8,432 bases of DNA from an uncultured Sphingomonadales bacterium (GTDB taxonomy: Bacteria; Pseudomonadota; Alphaproteobacteria; Sphingomonadales; Sphingomonadaceae): contig CAIPWG010000024.1 in assembly GCA_903868655.1 (NCBI GenBank), positions 1-8,432 of the forward strand. The letters are read 5' to 3'. Made by a program: the position numbers and the translations under genes. Of this stretch, positions 1 through 6,620 are shown in pieces (the first letter of the stretch is position 1; each line of letters opens with the position of its first letter). Under the pieces are notes generated by a model. It saw nothing but the letters and a program-made list of their open reading frames with translations. It was not told where the DNA came from and ran no database searches.

Positions 1-525
1 CTGCATGGCGCGCACGCGGCATTTCACGCGGGGTGCGGGGATGCCAAACCGCGCCTTGGCCTCTGCCTGCAACGACAACACGCCGAGATCGAACGGGATC
101 GAATCGAACCCCGATGAAAACGCGATGCGTGCACCACTGGCCTTGGCTTCGGCATCGAAGCGGTCGATCATCTGGCGCATCCATACAGGTTCTCCGCACA
201 AATCGGCATAATGCGTGCCGGCGGCGACGCAGGCAGCCAAAACATCGGTGCCATAAAGCTGGTAAGGCCCGACCGTGGTAATCACCACATGGGTTGATTG
301 GGCCATGGCCGCCAACGAAGCAGGATCATTGCTGTCGGCAATCACCAGCGGGGTATCGGCCGGCGCGCCGATCAGATCGCGCACCTCGGCCAATTTGGCC
401 TGGCTGCGCCCGGCCATCGCCCATGAAAGACCCGATCCACCATGAGTATGCGCCAGATATTCGGCGACCAGCCGTCCGGTGTACCCGGTCGCGCCGTAAA
501 CGATGATATCGTAGATCCGTGCCAT
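1..525 (-). CDS. Saccharopine dehydrogenase-like NAD(P)-binding oxidoreductase (trans-acting enoyl reductase family), 3' end cut by window
   Basis: This is the N-terminal 175 residues of a reading frame that is open to the left window edge. It starts MARIYDIIVYGATGYTGR, with a Rossmann dinucleotide-binding loop GATGYTG at residues 11-17 and an AGR at 38-40 closing the second strand. Further family blocks are VGPYQLYG at about 85-92 and YADLCGE at 106-112. This pattern fits the saccharopine dehydrogenase NADP-binding fold, in the branch usually annotated as trans-acting enoyl reductase or saccharopine dehydrogenase family. Relatives are about 390-415 residues long, so more than half is missing here. 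The family name does not prove lysine metabolism; a soluble or lipid-associated NAD(P)H reductase of unknown substrate is the safest reading. The ATG is preceded by GGGG eight bases upstream and by a GAGG that lies very close to the start. The gene follows dcd on the same strand after 59 bp and may have its own promoter there. Confidence 0.85.
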   Translation of the reverse strand, partial: MARIYDIIVYGATGYTGRLVAEYLAHTHGGSGLSWAMAGRSQAKLAEVRDLIGAPADTPLVIADSNDPASLAAMAQSTHVVITTVGPYQLYGTDVLAACVAAGTHYADLCGEPVWMRQMIDRFDAEAKASGARIAFSSGFDSIPFDLGVLSLQAEAKARFGIPAPRVKCRVRAMQ

Positions 526-542
526 AGCCTCATCCCCGCCTT

Positions 543-566
543 TGCCTTAACCGTCCGATTAAGGCA
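543..566. repeat. Perfect 8-bp inverted repeat between dcd and the oxidoreductase gene
   Basis: The arms TGCCTTAA (543-550) and TTAAGGCA (559-566) are exact reverse complements separated by 8 bases. The repeat lies in the 59-bp gap, 17 bases before the oxidoreductase start codon. No T-run follows it on either strand, so it does not look like an intrinsic terminator. On the minus strand a weak promoter-like pair (TTGCCG at 584-579, a 17-base spacer, TAATCG at 561-556) would place its -10 on the proximal arm, which would suit an operator. The promoter match is poor and is inference only. Confidence 0.5.
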
Positions 567-584
567 GCGCAGGATGTTCGGCAA

Positions 585-1139
585 TCAAATCCTTGGCAAT
601 GTCACGCCGCGTTGGCCCATATATTTGCCCGCACGATCGGCATAGCTGACTTCGCACGGTTCGTTGCCCTGCAGAAACAGGAACTGGCACGCGCCTTCGT
701 TGGCATAAATTTTGGCTGGCAGCGTGGTGGTATTTGAAAATTCCAAGGTCACATGCCCCTCCCACCCAGGTTCGAGCGGGGTAACATTGACGATAATCCC
801 GCACCGCGCATACGTCGACTTGCCCAGACAAATTACCAGAACATCGCGCGGCACGCGGAAATATTCGACCGTGCGCGCCAATGCAAAACTGTTGGGCGGG
901 ATCACGCAGCAATCTGTCTTGCGATCGACAAACGAATTGGCATCAAAATTCTTGGGGTCGACCACGGCGGAATCGACATTGGTGAATATCTTGAACTCGT
1001 CAGCCACTCGCGCGTCGTAGCCATACGACGACAGGCCATAGCTGATGCAGCCATCCCGCCGCTGGCTTTCGACAAAGGGTTCGATCATGCCCGTGGACAG
1101 CGCTTGTTCACGAATCCAACGGTCGGACAAAATAGACAC
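585..1139 (-). CDS. dcd: dCTP deaminase
   Basis: Dcd deaminates dCTP to dUTP and ammonia in the cytoplasm; dUTPase then gives dUMP for thymidylate synthesis. The 184-residue product starts (V/M)[13 protein letters not shown] and ends [10 protein letters not shown], matching alphaproteobacterial Dcd in length and at both termini. Visible family blocks are SSYGYD (37-42), [14 protein letters not shown] (81-94), GKSTYAR (106-112), and [17 protein letters not shown] (120-136), where E133 corresponds to the catalytic glutamate of the family. The C-terminal GKYMGQRG (171-178) is the nucleotide-covering tail. I chose the GTG at 1137-1139 because it reproduces the family N-terminus exactly and has GAAAGG six bases upstream. 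An in-frame ATG farther out (1313) would add 58 residues unlike the family and overlap cdd. It lies 23 bp downstream of cdd, probably in the same operon. Nothing visible decides between simple deaminase and deaminase/dUTPase, but the sequence groups with the simple type. Confidence 0.96.
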   Translation of the reverse strand: MSILSDRWIREQALSTGMIEPFVESQRRDGCISYGLSSYGYDARVADEFKIFTNVDSAVVDPKNFDANSFVDRKTDCCVIPPNSFALARTVEYFRVPRDVLVICLGKSTYARCGIIVNVTPLEPGWEGHVTLEFSNTTTLPAKIYANEGACQFLFLQGNEPCEVSYADRAGKYMGQRGVTLPRI

Positions 1140-1162
1140 GATAGGCCTTTCGGATGAACGGT

Positions 1163-1594
1163 TCAGGGGATCAGGTTGGCCGGACCAAAGGCGAGTGGCA
1201 AGAGCGCGCTCAGGCGCATTTCCACGGTTTCGTGCGCACCGGTCGCGATTATCAGCGGATCGGTCGCGCCCAGCGCAGCCAATTCGTTCAAGACCTGCCG
1301 GCAGCGTCCGCAAGGCGTGACCACCGCGCCGGGCACACCCTGTGGCCCACCGGCAATCGCCACGGCGACCAGACCGGCGCGATGGCCCTGCTGGCTGGCC
1401 TTGGCCGCAGCGACGGTTTCCGCGCAGAGCGACAGGCCATAGCTGGCGTTTTCAAAATTGCTGCCGGTGATCACCGTGCCGTCAGCAAAGGCCAGTGCCG
1501 CACCCACGTAAAACCCCGAATAGGGCGCATATGCCTGGGCCATCGCGGCCCGAGCAGCGACAACCAGCGCGGCGGCATCGGGCGCTTCGGTCAT
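1163..1594 (-). CDS. cdd: Cytidine deaminase
   Basis: This cytoplasmic zinc enzyme salvages pyrimidines by converting cytidine and deoxycytidine to uridine and deoxyuridine. At 143 residues it fits the short homotetrameric class, about 130-145 residues. The zinc site is complete: CAE at 57-59 (C57 ligand, E59 proton shuttle) and PCGRC at 94-98 (C95 and C98 ligands). The substrate-binding block NFENASYG is at 46-53, [13 protein letters not shown] at 22-34, and the C-terminal LLPLAFGP at 131-138. I chose the ATG at 1592-1594, which begins [11 protein letters not shown] longer frame reaches 1717, but its first 41 residues do not resemble the family and would run deep into the upstream gene. The start overlaps the stop of the GH25-like gene by four bases (ATGA), and no good ribosome site is visible, which points to translational coupling. 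Confidence 0.96.
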   Translation of the reverse strand: MTEAPDAAALVVAARAAMAQAYAPYSGFYVGAALAFADGTVITGSNFENASYGLSLCAETVAAAKASQQGHRAGLVAVAIAGGPQGVPGAVVTPCGRCRQVLNELAALGATDPLIIATGAHETVEMRLSALLPLAFGPANLIP

Positions 1595-2298
1595 GGTTGC
1601 ACCACCACCCAACGCACCGGCGTCGACACCCCCGTCAGACGCAGGCGATGCGTTGCTGTCCACAGCACCCATGGCCGCGTGATATAAGTCGGCGCGCGAT
1701 AATCGCCCGTCACCCACACATTGCGATCAATCCGCGCGGCCAGGTGATAGCGCGCTTCGACACTGGCCGACGGCATCAAGACCACCGGACGGCCCAGGTG
1801 GCGTTCGACTTCATTGAGGAACGTAGTCAATTCGCTGTCGATCGAGGCTTCGCCAGGCGGTTCGGGGCAGCGTTGGGGATCAAGCTCGAGCGCGATTGCG
1901 GCGGGCAACATGTGTTTGTCGCGCGGCACCGTGGTCACGAAATTGCTGGCCTGTCCATCGGCGGGCAAGCACACGTCATAGATGTGCACGACACCGAGTT
2001 GGAGCCCGGCCGCGCGCGCCGCCTCGGCGCTGGAGGCAAATGCCGGATCGCGCTCCTTCGCCCCGCTGCTGGCAGTCAGATAGACAAAATCGGGACCGTG
2101 TCCGCCGGGTCCATTGGCCTTTATCGTAGCCCATTCGACCGGGCCATTGGCAGCATCGAGCCACAGGCCTTGTACCGGATAGCGCGCGCGATCGGGCGCC
2201 CAATGGATGGACCAGGCCCACAGCATCAGCCCCGCCGCTGCGACTGCGACAATCACCACTGGGACCACCAGCCGGCGTGTCAGCCCTGCGCTTGCCAC
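1591..2298 (-). CDS. Membrane-anchored GH25-like protein with altered catalytic residues
   Basis: The predicted 235-residue protein has one N-terminal membrane segment (about residues 10-30, LVVPVVIVAVAAAGLMLW) and then a periplasmic domain laid out like glycoside hydrolase family 25 (lysozyme-type muramidase). Matching blocks are GLWLDAANGPVEW (44-56, compare GIDVSHHQGxIDW), DFVYLTASSG (70-79, compare FAFIKATEG), RDPAF (83-87), AARAAGLQLGVVHIY (93-107), LPAAIALELD (131-140, compare PPVLDVE) and a C-terminal PWVLWTATHRLRLTGVS (209-225, compare WxxWQYSDxGRVPGI). The usual acids are changed: the first Asp is W46 and the Asp-x-Glu pair reads E138-x-D140. It may bind peptidoglycan without cutting it, or use altered chemistry. 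I chose the GTG at 2296-2298 because AAAGGG lies seven bases upstream and the gap to the UPF0262 stop is then 11 bp. The frame also allows a TTG at 2334, which has no ribosome site. Family assignment is by motif order and is moderately sure. Confidence 0.72.
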   Translation of the reverse strand: MASAGLTRRLVVPVVIVAVAAAGLMLWAWSIHWAPDRARYPVQGLWLDAANGPVEWATIKANGPGGHGPDFVYLTASSGAKERDPAFASSAEAARAAGLQLGVVHIYDVCLPADGQASNFVTTVPRDKHMLPAAIALELDPQRCPEPPGEASIDSELTTFLNEVERHLGRPVVLMPSASVEARYHLAARIDRNVWVTGDYRAPTYITRPWVLWTATHRLRLTGVSTPVRWVVVQP

Positions 2299-2309
2299 AT
2301 CGACACCCT

Positions 2310-2792
2310 TTATCCCTTGATGTGGAGCACGCAAATCAGCGTGAACAGCCGTCGCGCTGTTGCAAAATCGGTTTCGATCTTGCCCTCTAGCCGCTCGAGC
2401 AAAATCGTCGCAGCGTCGTTATGAACGCCCCGACGGGCCATATCGATCGTTTCGATCTCTTGCGCGGTGGCGCGGCGAATCGCCTGGTAATACGATTCGC
2501 AAATCGCAAAATAATCGCGGATCGGGCGGCGGAAACGGCCGAGCCCCAAAACCACTGCATCGAGTTCACGCGATTGCTCATCCGCAATCATCAGTGCCAA
2601 CCGCCCGTCATCGACCGATAAGCGCAGGCGATAAGGCCCCTCGTGCCCGGCGGCAAAGGCGCGCAAGGGCTTGAAACTGTTCTCTTCGATCAGATCGAAG
2701 ATCGCAATACGCCGTTCCTGCTCGATATCGGCATTGCGCCAGATGATCGTCGCTTCATCAAGTTCGATATGGGCAATGCGCGGGTCAACCAT
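2310..2792 (-). CDS. UPF0262 family protein
   Basis: This 160-residue protein carries the family's characteristic blocks: RIAIFDLIEENSFKP (28-42), GPYRLRLSV (52-60), FRRPIRDYFAICESYYQAI (87-105), IDMARRGVHNDA (116-127) and RLEGKIETDFATARRLFTL (134-152). The length is typical and the coverage looks complete. UPF0262 is a conserved, soluble, alphaproteobacterial family with no established function that I know of. I see no signal peptide, membrane segment or obvious catalytic motif. It is the first gene of the minus-strand cluster, and its TAA stop forms part of the ribosome-binding stretch of the next gene (ATAAAGGG). The ATG at 2790-2792 gives the expected N-terminus, but the upstream ribosome site is weak. 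Its promoter must lie in the 123-bp region shared with dnaB; I could not pick a convincing -10/-35 pair. Confidence 0.9.
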   Translation of the reverse strand: MVDPRIAHIELDEATIIWRNADIEQERRIAIFDLIEENSFKPLRAFAAGHEGPYRLRLSVDDGRLALMIADEQSRELDAVVLGLGRFRRPIRDYFAICESYYQAIRRATAQEIETIDMARRGVHNDAATILLERLEGKIETDFATARRLFTLICVLHIKG

Positions 2793-2837
2793 GACACTCG
2801 CGTGATTGCATAGGCGTCAACCCTGCCGCAAGTACGT

Positions 2838-2907
2838 TGTGCCTTCCCCGCTATCCACAGGGCCCGCACGCGTGCCCGGGTTGTCGCTGCCGGGGTAACA
2901 AGGCACA
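2838..2907 (+). promoter_or_regulatory. Long imperfect inverted repeat in the dnaB leader
   Basis: The left arm TGTGCCTTCCCCG (2838-2850) pairs base for base with the right arm CGGGG (2891-2895) plus AAGGCACA (2900-2907), giving 13 pairs interrupted only by a four-base bulge, TAAC (2896-2899). The 40-base loop holds a DnaA-box-like site and the self-complementary GCACGCGTGC (2866-2875). The right arm ends eight bases before the dnaB ATG, next to the presumed ribosome site AGAGA (2907-2911). If transcribed from upstream, it could affect dnaB translation; as DNA, it could be a protein site. The function is inferred. Confidence 0.4.
2851..2859 (+). promoter_or_regulatory. DnaA-box-like site upstream of dnaB
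   Basis: CTATCCACA differs from the strong DnaA box TTATCCACA only at the first base. It lies 56 bases before the dnaB start codon and 58 bases before the divergent UPF0262 gene, so DnaA bound here could act on either promoter. It is a single copy; I found no cluster or AT-rich unwinding stretch, so it is not an origin. Such a 9-mer can occur by chance. Confidence 0.35.
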
Positions 2908-2915
2908 GAGACTGG

Positions 2916-4427
2916 ATGTCAGTCACCAGCTCAATCCTTCTGCGCGAGGCCGATCCCGTGCGCACGCTGCCCGCAAACGTCGAGGCAGAGGCCGCGTTTC
3001 TGGGTGCGGTACTGATCGACAACCGCATTCTGGAGGAAATGACCTGCCCACTGACGGCAGAACATTTCTTCGCGGCGGTTCATGGCCGGGTATTTTCGCG
3101 CATTGCCGCGCTGATCGATCGCAAGGCAATTGTCACTCCGGTTACGCTGAAACCCTATTTCGAAACTGACGAGGGGCTTAAGGAGCTCGGCGGTACGGCC
3201 TATCTGGCGCGGCTGACCGCCGACGGCCAGGGCTTGCTGGCGCCGCGCGAACTGGCCCAGCAGATTTATGATCTGGCGTTGCTCCGCGAACTTATCACGG
3301 TCGGCCGCACGCTGGTCGAACAGGCAATGGACACCAGCGAAAGCGTGTCACCGCTGGCGCAGATCGAGGCTGCCGAAGGCGCGTTGTATGCCGTGGCCGA
3401 AGGCGCACAGACCGGTAGCGAGGCGCAAAGTTTTGCCACCGCCACACGCGCATCGTTGGAAATGATCGAAAAGGCGCTGCTGTCGGGTGGCCATATTTCG
3501 GGCAAGACCACCGGGCTGACGTCGCTCAACGAAAAGATCGGCGGCCTGCACGATTCGGACTTGATCATTCTGGCCGGGCGTCCCGGCATGGGCAAAACCA
3601 GCCTTGTCACGAATATCGCGTTCAACGCTGCCGACCGGCTGCGCCGCGACATGGCCGATGGCATCGCGGTCAAGGATTCGGTTGGCGCCGCGGTGGCCTT
3701 TTTCAGCCTGGAAATGAGCGCCGACCAGCTCGCTACCCGTATTCTGGCCGAACAATCCGGGATCAGTTCCGAAGCGCTGCGGATGGGCCGAATCAGCCGC
3801 GAGGATTTTCAGCAGCTGTCGTTCGCCAGCCAGCGGCTGGCCGAGCTGCCCCTGTATATCGATGACACGCCCGCGCTGTCGATCGGTGCGTTGCGCGCTC
3901 GCGCCAGACGGTTGAAACGGCGGCACGATGTCGGCCTGATCGTGGTCGACTATCTCCAGCTGCTGCAAGGCACCGGCCGTTCGGACAACCGCGTCAACGA
4001 AATCTCCGAAATCAGTCGGGGCCTCAAAACATTGGCCAAAGAGCTGTCGGTGCCGGTCATCGCGCTATCGCAGCTGTCGCGCGCGGTCGAACAGCGCGAT
4101 GACAAACGCCCAATGTTGTCGGATTTGCGTGAATCGGGATCGATCGAACAGGACGCCGATATGGTGTGGTTCGTGTTCCGCGAAGACTATTACGTTCAGT
4201 CGCGTGAACCCAAACGCCCGATCGATGGCGACGACGCCAAAATCCACGAAGAACACGCTGCCTGGGCCGCTGCGATGGAACGGGTTTATGGTCTGGCCGA
4301 ACTGATCGTGGCCAAACAGCGTCACGGCTCGACCGGCAAAGTGCGCATGCGCTTCGAAGCGCGCATCACCCGCTTTTCCGACCTTGCACCCGACGAAATG
4401 GGCGCCAATTCATACGGCGACGATTGA
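2916..4427 (+). CDS. dnaB: Replicative DNA helicase DnaB
   Basis: DnaB is the hexameric 5'-3' helicase that unwinds the replication fork and binds primase. The 503-residue product has the N-terminal DnaB domain at about 17-120 (RTLPANVEAEAAFLGAVL, then DHFF-like AEHFF at 48-52), a linker, and the RecA-type motor from about 195 onward. Motor motifs are Walker A GRPGMGKT (221-228), FFSLEM with E266, Walker B LIVVDYLQLL (341-350), the ALSQLSRAVEQR block (383-394), SDLRESGSIEQDADM (402-416) and the DNA-contacting KQRHGSTG (467-474). No intein interrupts these motifs. It is slightly longer than E. coli DnaB (about 470), largely from extra stretches near 240-258 and 428-456, as in other alphaproteobacterial DnaB proteins. 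The ATG has AGAGA five to nine bases upstream. The gene is monocistronic, divergent from the UPF0262 operon and convergent with the LuxR-type gene. Confidence 0.97.
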   Translation: MSVTSSILLREADPVRTLPANVEAEAAFLGAVLIDNRILEEMTCPLTAEHFFAAVHGRVFSRIAALIDRKAIVTPVTLKPYFETDEGLKELGGTAYLARLTADGQGLLAPRELAQQIYDLALLRELITVGRTLVEQAMDTSESVSPLAQIEAAEGALYAVAEGAQTGSEAQSFATATRASLEMIEKALLSGGHISGKTTGLTSLNEKIGGLHDSDLIILAGRPGMGKTSLVTNIAFNAADRLRRDMADGIAVKDSVGAAVAFFSLEMSADQLATRILAEQSGISSEALRMGRISREDFQQLSFASQRLAELPLYIDDTPALSIGALRARARRLKRRHDVGLIVVDYLQLLQGTGRSDNRVNEISEISRGLKTLAKELSVPVIALSQLSRAVEQRDDKRPMLSDLRESGSIEQDADMVWFVFREDYYVQSREPKRPIDGDDAKIHEEHAAWAAAMERVYGLAELIVAKQRHGSTGKVRMRFEARITRFSDLAPDEMGANSYGDD

Positions 4428-4464
4428 TCCGCAGCGCATCATACAAGCCAGCCATGTCGCGCCG

Positions 4465-4483
4465 GGCCTGATGCTGTCAGGCC
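4465..4483. terminator. Hairpin between convergent dnaB and LuxR-type genes, possible terminator
   Basis: GGCCTGA (4465-4471) and TCAGGCC (4477-4483) form a perfect 7-bp stem with a five-base loop. It sits 37 bp after the dnaB stop, and the TCA at 4477-4479 is the minus-strand stop codon of the LuxR-type gene. Neither strand has a U-tract after the stem, so it is not a classical intrinsic terminator. It could still help end transcription or protect 3' ends of two convergent transcripts. Confidence 0.4.
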
Positions 4484-5589
4484 AAAGGTGCCAACCCGGT
4501 CAGCACCAACCGCACCAGATCGGCCTGCCCCTGCGTGCCGGTCTTGGCATAAATGCGCTTTGAATAATTGCGCGTCGTCGCTTCGGTCAGGTTGAGCCGC
4601 TCACCCGCAGCGGATAACGTATCGCCCACCGACAAAGCATGCGCCAGTGCGGCTTCGTTGGCCGACAAGCCATGGCATGCCATCAGAATGCGGATCGTGG
4701 CGCGTGGCGATCCGCGCACCGTCTTGCGCAACACACCGATAACCGCCGGGCACGCATTGGGTTCAGCCAGTCCCCCATCGAAACGGCGCAGCAACAGATC
4801 AATCCCGCGCGCATCATCGACCCGGATGAGCTGGCTCGGGGCTTGTGGATCGAGCGCCAGCGCCACGCAGGCAGCATCAAGTTTGCGCGCAACGTCAGGA
4901 CGCAATTGCAGGCGACGCCCCGGCCGCCCCCCCGCATCAGGCACCAGAATCAGCGCCGCCTCGGCAACAGGATCGACCGCCATTACCCGGCCTTCACCAT
5001 CGAATGCGACTTGCCCAACCCCCAGCCGGCCGAGTGCTGTGGTGGCCAGCGCGGTTTGCAGGCGCTGGTCGATCAGTGCCGCCAAAGTGCGCAAGGCTGC
5101 GGCCAAATGCGGCGCCACGGCATCGAGCACCGCCACCGCAGACCCGCTGAAATCCTCGCGTTCGCGTACCAATACAAGCCATGCATCGGCTGCGCCGCCT
5201 GCGGAAACCCGCAACCACCGACCATAACGGATGCCCATCTCCGCCAATGCCGTACGTTGCGCCGCCAGTTGCGCACGATCATCGTAATCAAGCATTTCGT
5301 CGAGCGCATAGACCCGCCCCGGTCGCAATGCGCCATAGGGATGCAAGCGCAAGGCCTCCAGCCGGCGAAAATCGATTGGGCGTTCGTGCGCGGCGCGGGG
5401 TGCTGCGACATGGATCACACTGGGCGGTTGATCGGGCGCAGCATTGGCCAGCGTGATCAGCATGAACGCACGGCGCGCGCCCATCCGCGCCACCAGGTTG
5501 CGCAAAAACACGCCCCAAGGTGGGCTTTCGTGAATACCCTCGATAAGCGGTAGGAACAGTTCACGATGATCCGCGGACAGAACAGCCAT
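4477..5589 (-). CDS. LuxR-type helix-turn-helix transcriptional regulator
   Basis: The 370-residue protein ends in a LuxR/GerE-type DNA-binding domain at about 305-362. In it, HGLSANEAALAHALSVGDTL and the following AAGERLNLTEATTRNYSKRI then YAKTGTQGQADLVRLVL align with the LTxRExEVL ... IAxxLxISxxTVKxHxxxIxxKLGVxxR pattern. The N-terminal 300 residues have no phosphoacceptor receiver motif and no recognisable acyl-homoserine-lactone pocket signature. They look like the GAF/PAS-like sensory region of the large family of LuxR regulators in sphingomonads, but I cannot name the ligand. No membrane segment is seen. The ATG at 5587-5589 is the first possible start (no in-frame ATG, GTG or TTG through about 5680), with GGAG only two bases upstream, which is unusually close. 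It is divergent from cysD, with a 14-bp palindrome between them, so cysDNC and its own gene are the obvious candidate targets. Confidence 0.88.
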   Translation of the reverse strand: MAVLSADHRELFLPLIEGIHESPPWGVFLRNLVARMGARRAFMLITLANAAPDQPPSVIHVAAPRAAHERPIDFRRLEALRLHPYGALRPGRVYALDEMLDYDDRAQLAAQRTALAEMGIRYGRWLRVSAGGAADAWLVLVREREDFSGSAVAVLDAVAPHLAAALRTLAALIDQRLQTALATTALGRLGVGQVAFDGEGRVMAVDPVAEAALILVPDAGGRPGRRLQLRPDVARKLDAACVALALDPQAPSQLIRVDDARGIDLLLRRFDGGLAEPNACPAVIGVLRKTVRGSPRATIRILMACHGLSANEAALAHALSVGDTLSAAGERLNLTEATTRNYSKRIYAKTGTQGQADLVRLVLTGLAPLA

Positions 5590-5632
5590 GGCTCCGAATT
5601 CGCAGCGACTGTCCGAGCGGTCAAGTATTTTG

Positions 5633-5646
5633 CTCCCATATGGGAG
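5633..5646. promoter_or_regulatory. Perfect 14-bp palindrome, candidate operator of the LuxR-type/cysD divergent region
   Basis: CTCCCATATGGGAG is fully self-complementary. It sits in the 119-bp gap (5590-5708), 43 bases before the regulator start and 62 bases before the cysD start. A dimeric regulator such as the neighbouring LuxR-type protein would bind such a site. On the minus strand a TTGACC (5624-5619) could be a -35, but the element 17 bases later (GAATTC) is a poor -10. I see no clear cysD promoter. The rest of the gap shows nothing I can name. Confidence 0.5.
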
Positions 5647-5708
5647 GTTCGAGAGCGTGGGCCACGAACGATCTGGCCAAAGACCCCCCGTTGTAGGCCC
5701 TGCTGACT

Positions 5709-6620
5709 ATGCCCGACCCTTTGCCTTTGACCCATCTTGCCCGGCTGGAAGCCGAAGCGATCCACATCATGCGCGAAGTCGTTGCCGAGGCACAGAACCC
5801 GGTGATGCTCTATTCGGTGGGCAAGGACAGTGCGGTCATGCTTCATCTGGCGCGCAAGGCGTTTTTCCCCTCACCCCCGCCGTTTCCGCTGCTGCATGTC
5901 GATACGACATGGAAATTCCGTGCGATGTACGATCTGCGTGATCGCACGGCGCGTGACAGCGGCATGGACCTGCTGGTTTACCAAAACCCCGAAGCCGCGG
6001 CACGCGGGATCAACCCATTTGACCATGGCGCGCTGCACACCGACATGTGGAAGACCGAGGGACTGAAACAGGCGCTCGACAAATGGGGTTTTGACGCAGC
6101 CTTCGGCGGTGCGCGGCGCGACGAGGAAAAGAGCCGGGCAAAAGAACGGATCTTTTCATTCCGCACTGCCAGCCATGGCTGGGACCCCAAGAACCAGCGG
6201 CCGGAACTGTGGAACCTTTACAACGCGCGCAAGGCCAAAGGCGAATCGATCCGCGTGTTCCCGATCTCGAACTGGACCGAGCTCGACATCTGGCAATATA
6301 TCCACCTGAACGATGTGCCGATCGTGCCGCTGTATTTTGCCGCAGAACGCCCGACGGTCGAACGCGACGGCATGCTGTTGATGGTGGATGACAACCGTTT
6401 CCCGCTTCGCCCCGGCGAAGAGCCAGTGATGCGCTCGATCCGGTTTCGCACCTTGGGCTGTTACCCGCTGACCGGCGCGGTCGAGAGCACGGCACGCACC
6501 CTGCCGCAGGTTATACAGGAAACGTTGTTGACCACGACCAGCGAACGCCAGGGTCGTGCGATCGACAAAGATGCCGGCGGCGCGGGCATGGAAGTGAAAA
6601 AGCAGCAGGGGTATTTCTGA
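5709..6620 (+). CDS. cysD: Sulfate adenylyltransferase subunit 2
   Basis: CysD is the catalytic subunit of ATP sulfurylase; with the GTPase CysN it makes adenosine 5'-phosphosulfate (APS) from ATP and sulfate, the first step of assimilatory sulfate reduction in the cytoplasm. The 303-residue product matches the usual length (about 302). The ATP-pyrophosphatase loop is SVGKDS at 36-41. Other blocks are [10 protein letters not shown] (61-70), [16 protein letters not shown] (132-147), [15 protein letters not shown] (184-198), [16 protein letters not shown] (245-260) and SERQGR (278-283), ending KKQQGYF. The ATG at 5709 gives the standard N-terminus; the ribosome site is weak (TAGG about 11 bases upstream). 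Its stop overlaps the cysNC start by one base (TGATG), so the two are translated in step. Sulfur supply or the divergent LuxR-type regulator may control it, which is inference. Confidence 0.97.
   Translation: MPDPLPLTHLARLEAEAIHIMREVVAEAQNPVMLYSVGKDSAVMLHLARKAFFPSPPPFPLLHVDTTWKFRAMYDLRDRTARDSGMDLLVYQNPEAAARGINPFDHGALHTDMWKTEGLKQALDKWGFDAAFGGARRDEEKSRAKERIFSFRTASHGWDPKNQRPELWNLYNARKAKGESIRVFPISNWTELDIWQYIHLNDVPIVPLYFAAERPTVERDGMLLMVDDNRFPLRPGEEPVMRSIRFRTLGCYPLTGAVESTARTLPQVIQETLLTTTSERQGRAIDKDAGGAGMEVKKQQGYF

Noticed and set aside
1140..1313. A longer dcd start (ATG at 1313) adding 58 residues
   Set aside because: The extra residues do not resemble Dcd, overlap cdd by about 150 bases, and the GTG at 1139 gives the exact family N-terminus with a good ribosome site.
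2299..2334. A TTG start at 2334 for the GH25-like gene
   Set aside because: It would overlap the UPF0262 gene by 25 bases without a ribosome site, whereas the GTG at 2298 has AAAGGG seven bases upstream.
1495..2424. A 309-codon plus-strand open frame opposite cdd, the GH25-like gene and UPF0262
   Set aside because: The translation is rich in Arg, His, Pro and Gln, matches no family I recognise, and lies antisense to three well-supported genes. It is typical of GC-rich shadow frames.
2793..2915. The dnaB upstream region as a replication origin
   Set aside because: There is only one DnaA-box-like 9-mer, no AT-rich unwinding stretch and no origin-linked genes such as dnaA, dnaN or parAB nearby.
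2916..4427. An intein or phage-type variant in DnaB
   Set aside because: All helicase motifs are continuous, and the extra stretches match the usual alphaproteobacterial form; the neighbouring genes are not phage genes.
4639..5553. A 304-codon plus-strand open frame opposite the LuxR-type gene
   Set aside because: It has a low-complexity Arg/Gln/Pro-rich translation and is antisense to a gene with a clear DNA-binding domain; no ribosome site or family match.
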